10,057 nt of DNA, from assembly GCA_025929595.1 (NCBI GenBank), contig JAICQA010000070.1, positions 1 through 10,057 of the forward strand, written 5' to 3'. Under the pieces are notes generated by a model, which ran no database searches, was not told where the DNA came from, and saw only the letters and a program-made list of their open reading frames with translations. The stretch comes from Xanthobacteraceae bacterium (GTDB lineage: Bacteria > Pseudomonadota > Alphaproteobacteria > Rhizobiales > Xanthobacteraceae). A program made the position numbers and the translations under genes. Shown one piece after another: positions 1 to 5,653 of this stretch. Position 1 is the stretch's first letter; each line of letters starts with the position of its first letter.

Positions 1-173
1 CGCCGCCGGTCGGCTTCAACATCTTCGTGGTCGCCACCGCGACCAACAACGAGATTCCGCTCCAGACGATCTTCAAGGGCTGCTTCTGGTTCCTGGGTTG
101 CGAAGTGATCATCATGACGCTTCTGATCGCCTTCCCCCAGATCTCGCTCTGGCTGCCGCAGTCGATGTACTGA
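1..173 (+). CDS. TRAP transporter large permease (DctM family), C-terminal part only
   Basis: The frame is open from the left edge (codons from base 3) and ends at TGA 171-173, giving 57 residues. It begins PPVGFNIFVV, continues through a polar loop, then a hydrophobic helix (about 20 residues around FWFLGCEVIIMTLLIAF) and ends LWLPQSMY. A PP(V/I)G motif followed by a last membrane helix and a short LWLP tail is typical of the C-terminus of DctM, the large integral-membrane subunit of TRAP transporters, which import organic acids using an ion gradient with a periplasmic binding protein. The substrate cannot be told from this fragment, and the small permease and binding protein would lie to the left. 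It is convergent with the tungstate operon and probably unrelated to it. Confidence 0.85.
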   Translation, partial: PPVGFNIFVVATATNNEIPLQTIFKGCFWFLGCEVIIMTLLIAFPQISLWLPQSMY

Positions 174-246
174 GGCGAGTCCGAAACGCCCTTCAACCTG
201 AATCGAAGTCTTGTGCGGTCGGAATCGGTTTATGAGCGGAGTTCGC

Positions 247-275
247 GCGGAATCGGAGCTTTCGGCTCCCTCCGC
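247..275 (+). terminator. Two-tier hairpin after the TRAP permease gene (possible terminator)
   Basis: Outer arms GCGGA (247-251) and TCCGC (271-275) enclose inner arms GGAGC (255-259) and GCTCC (265-269) around a TTTCG loop. It lies about 75 bp after the TRAP stop codon. No T-run follows, so it is not a canonical intrinsic terminator. It may stop or stabilise the 3' end of the transcript, or simply be part of the repeat-rich spacer. Confidence 0.3.
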
Positions 276-349
276 AGCCCTCTGGATTGATTCACGAATC
301 CGGGCCGCACGATGTCGCCGCGTCAACTGACGAGTCAGGCGAAGCGGAC

Positions 350-366
350 TCAATCTCTCAGATTGA
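350..366. repeat. 7-bp perfect inverted repeat with 3-base loop
   Basis: TCAATCT (350-356) and AGATTGA (360-366) flank CTC. GANTC sites overlap both outer ends (347-351 and 365-369). It lies between convergent transcription units (the TRAP gene and tupA), so it could form a weak hairpin at the end of either transcript. No T-run supports a terminator. Confidence 0.35.
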
Positions 367-496
367 ATCGATACTTTAAGTGAAGACCGGGTCTGAGCGG
401 CGCGGGACCCGAGATCGCAAGTCGTGCGTCGCGACTCGCTTCAACACATCGTCGCGCACACGCGTAAACAAATCCTTGCCGCCGGGAATTTCACGT

Positions 497-1327
497 TCAT
501 GCTCCCCGGGCCGTTGCGTTCGGGAAGAAGAGCTGCTGGCCGTTGATCTTGTAGTCGGCGATCGCCTTCTGGCCTTCCGCCGAAATGAGCCAGTCGATGA
601 AAGCCTGGCCCTCGGCTTTCTTCACGTGCTTGTGCTTTTCGGAGTTCACCAGCATCACGCCGTACTGATTGAACAGCCGGTCGTCACCCTCGACCGCGAT
701 CTGAAGCTCGCCGCGGTTCTTGAAGTTGATCCAGGTGGCGCGGTCGGAAAGCACATAGCCGTTCGAGGCCGACGCCGTGTTGAGCGCCGCACCCATGCCC
801 TGGCCGATTTCCTTGTACCAGTCGCCCTTCTCCTTCGCGATGTCGATTCCGGCCGCCTTCCAGAGCCGCAGCTCGGCCGAATGCGTGCCCGACTTGTCGC
901 CGCGCGAAATGAACGGCGCGTCCTTCGCGGCGATCGCCTTGAGCGCGGCGGCGATGTCCTTCGTGCCGTTGATGCCGGCCGGATCGGACTTCGGCCCGAT
1001 CAGCACGAAGTCGTTGTACATCACCGGATAGCGCTTCACGCCGAAGCCGTCGGCGACGAACTTCTCTTCCTGCGCCCTGGCATGCACAAGCACCACGTCG
1101 GAGTCGCCGCGCCGTCCGGTGTCGAGCGCCTGACCGGTGCCCTGCGACACCACCTTCACGTCGATGCCGGTCTTCTGCTTGAAGAGCGGCAGGATGTGGT
1201 TGAACAGGCCGGAGTCGGTGGTCGACGTGGTTGACGACACGACAATGGATTTTTCCTGCGCGCTCGCGGGAGCGAGACCGAGGACGGTCGCGAGCGCGAG
1301 TCCGAGTACGAATTGACGACGCGACAT
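497..1327 (-). CDS. tupA: Tungstate ABC transporter substrate-binding protein TupA
   Basis: This periplasmic binding protein delivers tungstate (WO4 2-) to the TupBC importer, supplying tungsten for enzymes such as tungsten-dependent formate dehydrogenases. The 276-residue product has a signal peptide (RR, hydrophobic stretch at about 6-20, cleavage probably after ASA at residue 23). The mature protein starts IVVSSTTSTTDSGL, the TTTSTxxSGL-type motif that marks the TupA family, at residues 32-41. SQGTGQALDTGRRGDSDVVLVHA and SRGDKSGTHSAE (about 141-152) are further oxyanion-site segments of this family. The start ATG has a strong AGGAG site a few bases upstream. It is the last gene of a minus-strand operon, 19 bp after tupC. 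Specificity for tungstate over molybdate is inferred from the family, not demonstrated. Confidence 0.92.
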   Translation of the reverse strand: MSRRQFVLGLALATVLGLAPASAQEKSIVVSSTTSTTDSGLFNHILPLFKQKTGIDVKVVSQGTGQALDTGRRGDSDVVLVHARAQEEKFVADGFGVKRYPVMYNDFVLIGPKSDPAGINGTKDIAAALKAIAAKDAPFISRGDKSGTHSAELRLWKAAGIDIAKEKGDWYKEIGQGMGAALNTASASNGYVLSDRATWINFKNRGELQIAVEGDDRLFNQYGVMLVNSEKHKHVKKAEGQAFIDWLISAEGQKAIADYKINGQQLFFPNATARGA

Positions 1328-1346
1328 GATTCTCCTCTTTCTTGCT

Positions 1347-2069
1347 TCAGATCACGAGATCGCCGCGCAGGAAGGCCTTGGCTTCCGGCGTGGCCGGCGC
1401 AACGAAGAACTGGGCGGAACGCGCCTGCTCCGCGACTCGCCCGCGCACAAGAAACACCACGTCGCCGGCGAGCCGCTTGGCCTGACCGAGATCGTGCGAA
1501 GCCATCACGACCTTCACGCCGGCGTCGGCGGTCGCGCGCACGATGTCCTCGACTGCCTTGGTGGAGGCTGGATCGAGGCTCGCGGTCGGCTCGTCGAGAA
1601 ACAAAACCTCCGGATCGCAGGCGAGCGCGCGCGCGAGCGCGAGTCGTTGTTGTTCGCCGCCCGAAAGCCGCCGTGCCGGCCGGTCCTTCAGGTGCCGCAG
1701 GCCGACCTGTGTCAGCAGCGCATCGGCGCGCCGCGCCTGTTCGCCCCGCGATACGCCGCGCGAGGCGAGCGCATATTCGATGTTCGCCACTGCGCTTCGG
1801 CGCAGCATGATCGGCCGCTGGAACACCATCGCCCGTCGCGGGCTTGCTGCGTTTGTCCGTCCGCCCCAGGTGACGCGGCCTTCGCTCGCATCGATCAATC
1901 CCATGCCGAGCTTGATCAGCGTGCTCTTGCCGGATCCGTTCGGGCCGATGAGCAAGGTAGGCGCGCCCGGCGACACGGTGAGCGTAATCTCGTCGAGGAT
2001 CGTGACCGCGCCCGCGCGCACCGTGGCGCGCTCGAAGGCGATCGGCAGGTCGCTCATACCGCCATGCAT
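1347..2069 (-). CDS. tupC: Tungstate ABC transporter ATP-binding protein TupC
   Basis: This cytoplasmic ATPase of the tungstate importer is 240 residues from the chosen start. It shows Walker A GPNGSGKST (42-50), a Q-loop in MVFQRP, ABC signature LSGGEQQR (135-142), Walker B VLFLDE (155-160) and H-loop MASHD (His192). I chose the ATG at 2067-2069 because GGGGTGA (2074-2080) lies four bases upstream and includes the tupB stop codon, suggesting translational coupling. The ATG at 2094-2096 would overlap tupB by 23 bp, and the ATG at 2055-2057 has a weaker site. The protein is shorter than ModC-type ATPases and has no C-terminal TOBE oxyanion-binding domain, as usual for TupC. It works with the TupB dimer. 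Confidence 0.92.
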   Translation of the reverse strand: MHGGMSDLPIAFERATVRAGAVTILDEITLTVSPGAPTLLIGPNGSGKSTLIKLGMGLIDASEGRVTWGGRTNAASPRRAMVFQRPIMLRRSAVANIEYALASRGVSRGEQARRADALLTQVGLRHLKDRPARRLSGGEQQRLALARALACDPEVLFLDEPTASLDPASTKAVEDIVRATADAGVKVVMASHDLGQAKRLAGDVVFLVRGRVAEQARSAQFFVAPATPEAKAFLRGDLVI

Positions 2070-2073
2070 GCGT

Positions 2074-2080
2074 TCACCCC
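2074..2080 (-). promoter_or_regulatory. tupC ribosome-binding site overlapping the tupB stop codon
   Basis: On the minus strand GGGGTGA holds both a Shine-Dalgarno-like GGGG core and the TGA stop of tupB, four bases before the ATG at 2069. It decides the tupC start and suggests reinitiation after tupB. Confidence 0.5.
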
Positions 2081-2766
2081 GCACGAAGTTCGCCATAGCG
2101 CCGCACGCCCCAGGCGATGCCGTTGACGGCGATGACCAGCGAGATCAGGACGATGCCAAGCCCCATGGCGAGCGGCAGGTCGCCCTTCGAGGTTTCGAGC
2201 GCGATCGCGGTCGTCATGGTGCGCGTGAAGCCGTCGATATTCCCGCCCACGATCATCACCGTGCCGACCTCCGCCGCCGCGCGGCCGAAGCCCGCGAGCA
2301 GGGTCGTCATGAGGCTGAAGCGCGCGTCATAAAGCAGCGTCGCGACCCGCCCCGCCGGGCCGATGCGCATCGCGGTCAATTCGTCGCGATACTCCGTCCA
2401 CAGGTCTTCGATGGTCTGGCGCGCAAGCGCGGCAATGATCGGCAGAACCAGCAGCGCCTGCGCAACGATCATCGCGCGCGGCGTAAAGAGAATGCCGAGA
2501 AAACCGAGCGGTCCCGAGCGCGACAGCAGCAGAAAGACCGCGAGCCCCACCACGACCGGCGGCAGGCCCATGAAGGCGTTCAGGACCACCACGACGAAGG
2601 ATCGGCCGGGAAAGTTTACGAGCGCCAGGAAGGCCCCCAGCGGGAAACCCACGACGGCCGCAAGTGCCACCGCCGACAGGCTCACATACAGCGACAGGCC
2701 GACGATCGAATAAAGATCGGAGTCGCCGCTGAAGATCAGTTCGAGAGCTGAAGCGCCTTCGGACAT
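2074..2766 (-). CDS. tupB: Tungstate ABC transporter permease TupB
   Basis: This inner-membrane permease of the tungstate importer has 230 residues, the usual size for TupB. About five hydrophobic helices are visible (around residues 20-50, 57-82, 98-114, 150-172 and 200-222). The cytoplasmic coupling loop GRAAAEVGTVMIVGG (the EAA-type motif contacting the ATPase) lies at about 160-175. NAFMGLPPVVVGLAVF in the middle is characteristic of the Tup/Cys/Mod-type permeases. The ATG is preceded by GAGGA (2774-2778 on the minus strand) with a seven-base spacer. It is the first gene of tupB-tupC-tupA and is divergent from the HTH/PBP-like regulator, whose upstream region it shares. The family assignment rests on the whole operon, mainly TupA. 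Confidence 0.92.
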   Translation of the reverse strand: MSEGASALELIFSGDSDLYSIVGLSLYVSLSAVALAAVVGFPLGAFLALVNFPGRSFVVVVLNAFMGLPPVVVGLAVFLLLSRSGPLGFLGILFTPRAMIVAQALLVLPIIAALARQTIEDLWTEYRDELTAMRIGPAGRVATLLYDARFSLMTTLLAGFGRAAAEVGTVMIVGGNIDGFTRTMTTAIALETSKGDLPLAMGLGIVLISLVIAVNGIAWGVRRYGELRAG

Positions 2767-2778
2767 ACAGAAATCCTC

Positions 2779-2815
2779 GTCCCGCTAATGGGTTGCATAA
2801 ATTTCAAAGCGGGAC
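2779..2815. promoter_or_regulatory. Inverted repeat between tupB and its divergent regulator (candidate operator)
   Basis: GTCCCGCT (2779-2786) and AGCGGGAC (2808-2815) are a perfect 8-bp inverted repeat separated by 21 bases of AT-rich sequence, centred about two helical turns apart within the 87-bp divergent intergenic region. The position fits an operator for the adjacent one-component regulator, covering the tupB promoter and the regulator's own promoter. I could not place convincing -35/-10 boxes. TTGAAA on the minus strand (2802-2807) is one possible tup -35 element, but no good -10 follows. Operator function is inferred from symmetry and location. Confidence 0.45.
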
Positions 2816-2842
2816 AAAGATGGAAAATACGCACTCTTGCGC

Positions 2843-2846
2843 AGGA
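2843..2846 (+). promoter_or_regulatory. Shine-Dalgarno site that decides the regulator start
   Basis: AGGA seven bases before the GTG at 2854-2856. The ATG at 2788, which would add 22 residues upstream of the HTH, has no comparable site and lies inside the candidate operator. Confidence 0.6.
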
Positions 2847-2853
2847 AAACCGC

Positions 2854-3738
2854 GTGCAGTTGCTAACAACCGCCGAGGCCGCCGACTATCTCCGGCTGAA
2901 GGAGCGCAAGCTCTATGAGCTGGTCGCGGAAGGCGCCATCCCGTGCACCAAGGTCACCGGCCGGTGGCTTTTTCCGAAGGCGGAGCTCGATCAGTGGCTT
3001 TCCTCGAGTCTCGTGCGGCCCGACGGCATGGTGCTTGCCGAACCGTCGCCGATTGTCGGCGGCAGCCACGATCCGCTTCTTGAATGGGCGCTGCGCGAAA
3101 GCGGCTGCGGTCTTGCGTCGCTCGCCGAGGGCAGCGACGCCGGGCTGCGGCGTTTTGCCGACGGCGGCGTTGTCAGCGCGGCGATTCATCTGCATGCGCT
3201 GGAGTCGGCCTCGATCGACGCGAATGTGGAAGCATTGCGCGTCCGCGCCGAAATGCGCGACGCGGTGTTGATCGCTTTCGTCAGGCGCGAACAGGGATTG
3301 CTGGTGGCGCCGGGCAATTCCTTGAACCTGCGCTCCATTGACGATGTCGCGCGTACGAAGGCGCGCATGGCAGTGCGGCCTGCCGGCGCCGGCGCGCAGC
3401 TTTTGTTGCTTGCGCTGCTGCATCGCGCCGGCATCGCGCTCGAAAAACTTGTCGTCGCCGGTCCGCCCGCGCCAACCGGACCTGACGTGGCGCAGGCGAT
3501 CCGCGCCGGCCGTGCCGACTGCGGCATCGCCACGCATGCGGTGGCCGACGCTGCCGGTCTCGGATTCGTTCCCTTGCTTTGGGAATGCTTCGATCTTGCC
3601 ATGCGCCGTCGCGACTATTTTCGTCCCCCTCTGCAGAAGCTGCTCACGTTCCAGCGCACGCCGCAATTCGCAGCCCGCGCCGCTGAGCTCGGCGGATATG
3701 ATCTCTCCGCGACGGCTGCCATCCGTTACGCGCCTTAA
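2854..3738 (+). CDS. HTH (excisionase-type) regulator with PBP-like oxyanion-sensing domain, probable tungstate/molybdate regulator
   Basis: From the GTG at 2854 the product has 294 residues. The N-terminus (about 3-50) is an excisionase/MerR-like helix-turn-helix: LLTTAEAADYLRLKERKLYELV, then the wing IPCTKVTGRWLFPKAELDQWL. From about residue 65 (GGSHDPLLEWALRESG) onward lies a domain of the periplasmic-binding-protein-like superfamily often found fused to such HTHs (Pfam PBP_like). It includes the ALLHRAGI and AIRAGRADCGIATHAVA segments typical of that fold. The architecture is a cytoplasmic one-component sensor whose ligand resembles those of ModA/TupA-type proteins. Because it is divergent from tupBCA, the likely role is tungstate- (or molybdate-) responsive control of that operon. 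Ligand and sign of regulation are inferred. It is distinct from ModE, which carries TOBE domains. Confidence 0.85.
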   Translation: MQLLTTAEAADYLRLKERKLYELVAEGAIPCTKVTGRWLFPKAELDQWLSSSLVRPDGMVLAEPSPIVGGSHDPLLEWALRESGCGLASLAEGSDAGLRRFADGGVVSAAIHLHALESASIDANVEALRVRAEMRDAVLIAFVRREQGLLVAPGNSLNLRSIDDVARTKARMAVRPAGAGAQLLLLALLHRAGIALEKLVVAGPPAPTGPDVAQAIRAGRADCGIATHAVADAAGLGFVPLLWECFDLAMRRRDYFRPPLQKLLTFQRTPQFAARAAELGGYDLSATAAIRYAP

Positions 3739-3754
3739 AAGCTGCTCCTTGTCG

Positions 3755-3771
3755 GCGCGTCGCGGACGCGC
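3755..3771. repeat. 6-bp inverted repeat between the regulator and the TetR gene
   Basis: GCGCGT (3755-3760) and ACGCGC (3766-3771) with a five-base loop, 17 bp after the regulator stop and about 40 bp before the TetR start. It could be a weak terminator stem or a regulator half-site pair, but in such GC-rich DNA chance is possible. Confidence 0.2.
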
Positions 3772-3794
3772 TACGCCAATCGCACCCCCTTTGC

Positions 3795-3799
3795 AGGAA
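3795..3799 (+). promoter_or_regulatory. Shine-Dalgarno site for the TetR gene (GTG start)
   Basis: AGGAA ends nine bases before the GTG at 3809-3811. No ATG is available in frame before the HTH, so this site with the GTG is the best start. Confidence 0.5.
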
Positions 3800-3808
3800 T
3801 GTCCTCAG

Positions 3809-4471
3809 GTGGAAGCCAGCCTCGAAAAGGCCAAGTCCCCGCGCTCCCCCACCGGGGTCTCGCGCGATCCCGAGCGCACGCAGGCGTCGATCCTTGCTGC
3901 CGCGACCGAAGAGTTCACCGCCAAGGGTCTGAACGGCGCGCGCGTCGACGCGATCGCAAAGCGGGCTGGCGTCAACAAGCGGATGATCTATCACTATTTC
4001 GGCGACAAGGAGGGACTCTACCTCGCGGCGCTCGAAGCGACCTACACCGCGATCCGCTCGGCCGAAGTCGGCCTGCATCTGGCGGGCAAGGACCCGGTCG
4101 AGGGCATGCGCGAGCTGGTGCTCTTCACCTGGCATTATTTCATCGGGCACCCGGAATTCCTCAGCATGCTCGGCACGGAAAATCTGCATCGTGCCGCGTA
4201 TCTGAAGAAATCGAAGAAAATCCGCGACCTGCATTCGCCGCTCATCGGCATGATCGCCGATCTTCTCGAGCGCGGCGCCGGCAAAGGCGTCTTCCGCCGC
4301 GGCGTCGATCCGGTTGAGCTTTACATCTCCATCGCCGGTCTCGGCTGGTTCTATATGTCGAACCGCTTCACGCTTTCGACGATCTTCGGCCGCGACCTCA
4401 CCATCCGCGCGGCCCTCGACGCGCGCGGCCGCCACATCGTCGATGTCGTGCTCGCTTATCTCAAGCCCTGA
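3809..4471 (+). CDS. TetR/AcrR-family transcriptional regulator
   Basis: The GTG start gives 220 residues, the normal TetR length. The N-terminal DNA-binding domain spans about residues 22-70: RTQASILAAATEEFTAKGLNGARVDAIAKRAGVNKRMIYHYFGDKEGLY, with the recognition helix around AGVNKRMIYHYF (53-64). The C-terminal ligand/dimer domain is helical and aromatic-rich (TWHYFIGHPEFLSML, GLGWFYMSNRFTLSTIFG), of the RutR-like type. It is followed after 12 bp by a D-2-hydroxyacid dehydrogenase on the same strand, so the two are probably co-transcribed and the regulator may control a pathway that uses that enzyme. The ligand is unknown. The open frame continues far upstream of the GTG through the previous gene, but that is out-of-frame shadow sequence. 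Confidence 0.9.
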   Translation: MEASLEKAKSPRSPTGVSRDPERTQASILAAATEEFTAKGLNGARVDAIAKRAGVNKRMIYHYFGDKEGLYLAALEATYTAIRSAEVGLHLAGKDPVEGMRELVLFTWHYFIGHPEFLSMLGTENLHRAAYLKKSKKIRDLHSPLIGMIADLLERGAGKGVFRRGVDPVELYISIAGLGWFYMSNRFTLSTIFGRDLTIRAALDARGRHIVDVVLAYLKP

Positions 4472-4483
4472 GCACTGCGCGCC

Positions 4484-5503
4484 ATGCGCATCTTCCTGAC
4501 GCATGTGCCCGACATGCTCGCCAACTACTACGGCGCGCGCGCGCTTTCAGAATTGCGCAAGCTCGGCGACGTACGGCTGAACGAGACGGGCCGGGTGCTC
4601 GATGCCGCCGCGCTCGTCGAAGCCGCGCGCGGCTGCGAGATCGTCGTCTCCGACCGGCAGACGGCCGCGCCCGCCGCCTTCTTCGAACGCGCGCCCGATG
4701 TCGCAGCCTTCCTGCGCGTGGCGGTCGATATCCGCAATATCGATGTTGACGCTGCGAGCCGGGCGGGCGTGCTGGTCACGCGCGCGACGCCGGGCTTCGC
4801 GGCGTCGGTGTCTGAAATGGCGCTCGGTATGATGGTCGACCTCGCGCGCGGCGTGTCCCGCGCGGTGATCGGCTATCGTGCCGGCAAGCAACCCGAGGCG
4901 AGGATGGGCCGCCAGCTCAAGGGCTCGACCCTCGGCATTATCGGCTACGGCGTGATTTCTCGCCACTTCGCGCCGCTCGGCCTCGCGCTCGGCATGAAGG
5001 TGCTGATCGCCGATCCGTTCCAGAAGCCGGATCCGGCCCTGCATCATGTGCCGCTCGAAGCGCTGCTCGCGGATTCCGATTTCGTCGTTTGTCTCGCCGT
5101 TGCCAATGAGCAGACCGAAAATCTGATGAACGCGGCCGCTTTCGCGCGCATGAAACAGGCGGCCTATTTCATCAATCTGTCGCGCGGCAATCTTGTCGAT
5201 GAAGCAGCACTTGCCGCCGCGCTCGATGCAGGGACGATCGCCGGCGCGGCGATGGATGTCGGCCGCGCGCCGGACCAGCAGCCGTCGTTGCCTCTGGCAG
5301 CGCGTGAGGACGTGATCGCGACGCCGCACACGGCGGGCCTGACCCCGCAGGCGATCGAGCACCAGGCCTTCGACACGGTGCGGCAGGTCGGCGACATCGT
5401 CGCGGGTCGCATGCCGCCGGAAGCTGTGAATGCCGCCTCAGCCACCCGCTTCGCATCTTTATCCACTCGTCATGGCCGGGCCGCGCCGCCCCGCGAGCCG
5501 TGA
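4484..5503 (+). CDS. D-isomer-specific 2-hydroxyacid dehydrogenase family protein
   Basis: This is a probable NAD(P)-dependent oxidoreductase interconverting a 2-hydroxyacid and a 2-oxoacid; the substrate is unknown. It has 339 residues. The N-terminal part (1-100) and C-terminal end form the substrate domain, and the Rossmann domain contains GIIGYGVISRHFAPLGLALG (151-170), where the third Gly of GxGxxG is Ser159. The family's catalytic Arg is Arg234 in INLSRGNLVDE, and the His is His282 in IATPHTAGLT. The usual catalytic Glu falls in MDVGRAPDQQP (257-267), where there is no Glu; Asp264 is the nearest acidic residue. The start ATG lies 12 bp after the TetR stop, with no clear Shine-Dalgarno site. 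The last 13 residues (about 327-339, STRHGRAAPPREP) are encoded by a palindromic repeat and are probably not part of the ancestral enzyme. Confidence 0.88.
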   Translation: MRIFLTHVPDMLANYYGARALSELRKLGDVRLNETGRVLDAAALVEAARGCEIVVSDRQTAAPAAFFERAPDVAAFLRVAVDIRNIDVDAASRAGVLVTRATPGFAASVSEMALGMMVDLARGVSRAVIGYRAGKQPEARMGRQLKGSTLGIIGYGVISRHFAPLGLALGMKVLIADPFQKPDPALHHVPLEALLADSDFVVCLAVANEQTENLMNAAAFARMKQAAYFINLSRGNLVDEAALAAALDAGTIAGAAMDVGRAPDQQPSLPLAAREDVIATPHTAGLTPQAIEHQAFDTVRQVGDIVAGRMPPEAVNAASATRFASLSTRHGRAAPPREP

Positions 5504-5646
5504 AACGGCGAGCGGCTTGGCGGCGCGAGACCCGGCCATCTCAATAGGCAGGGCACGGCCGTGCCGCCGGTATCAGGATCACCGGGTCTCGCCGCGCCAA
5601 CGGCGCGCCAGAGGGTCGCCGGGCGCGGCGGCCCGGTGATGACGAG
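5466..5646. repeat. Nested palindromic intergenic element (REP/MITE-like)
   Basis: Three levels of symmetry share a centre near 5556-5559. The outer arms 5466-5483 and 5629-5646 match at 16 of 18 positions and begin CTCGTCAT. The inner arms 5517-5535 and 5582-5600 match at 17 of 19, including 11 perfect (GCGAGACCCGG). The core is a perfect 14-bp palindrome, GGCACGGCCGTGCC (5552-5565). Within each half there is also a shorter hairpin: 5472-5480 with 5531-5539, and 5578-5586 with 5632-5640. The unit lies between the convergent dehydrogenase and sigma genes, so it may serve as a two-way terminator. It resembles the GTCATGGCCGGG-type intergenic repeats of Bradyrhizobiaceae. No transposase or clear target-site duplication was seen. 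Confidence 0.7.
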
Positions 5647-5653
5647 GAAAAAA

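Larger units (their letters stand above)
177..437. other. GANTC (CcrM-type methylation site) cluster in the gap after the TRAP gene
   Basis: This covers most of the gene-free stretch 174-496. I count ten GANTC sites, starting at 177, 200, 222, 250, 289, 296, 332, 347, 365 and 433. Random sequence would give about one in this length. In alphaproteobacteria GANTC is the target of the cell-cycle methyltransferase CcrM. Many of the sites lie in or beside small inverted repeats. No convincing gene was seen here. The function is unknown: it could be a repeat-derived spacer, a methylation-sensitive region or chance. Confidence 0.6.

Noticed and set aside
376..496. Minus-strand frame reading REIPGGKDLFTRVRDDVLKRV after the tupA stop, a possible remnant of another gene
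   Set aside because: About 39 codons to a TAA at 376-378 look protein-like, but no start codon or ribosome-binding site of its own was found and it continues into tupA out of frame. Too short to support a pseudogene without a protein search.
1120..1125. Other TGTCGA occurrences, such as within tupA
   Set aside because: No CG[AT]C box at the right spacing, and located inside a coding sequence.
380..1234. Long open frame on the plus strand opposite tupA
   Set aside because: It mirrors the codon structure of tupA, has no recognisable domain and is Arg/His/Val-rich as GC-rich antisense frames are. The same applies to antisense frames opposite tupC, tupB, the HTH regulator, the dehydrogenase, the sigma gene and the PBP.
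2788..2853. 22-residue N-terminal extension of the HTH regulator from the ATG at 2788
   Set aside because: It has no Shine-Dalgarno site, overlaps the inverted repeat, and precedes the normal family start; the GTG at 2854 has AGGA at the right distance.
3338..3808. Upstream continuation of the TetR open frame
   Set aside because: It overlaps the 3' half of the HTH/PBP-like regulator in another frame and has no TetR-like sequence; the domain begins after the GTG at 3809.
3799..4317. Plus-strand frame beginning with the ATG at 3799
   Set aside because: It overlaps the TetR gene in another frame, is Arg/His-rich and carries no domain.
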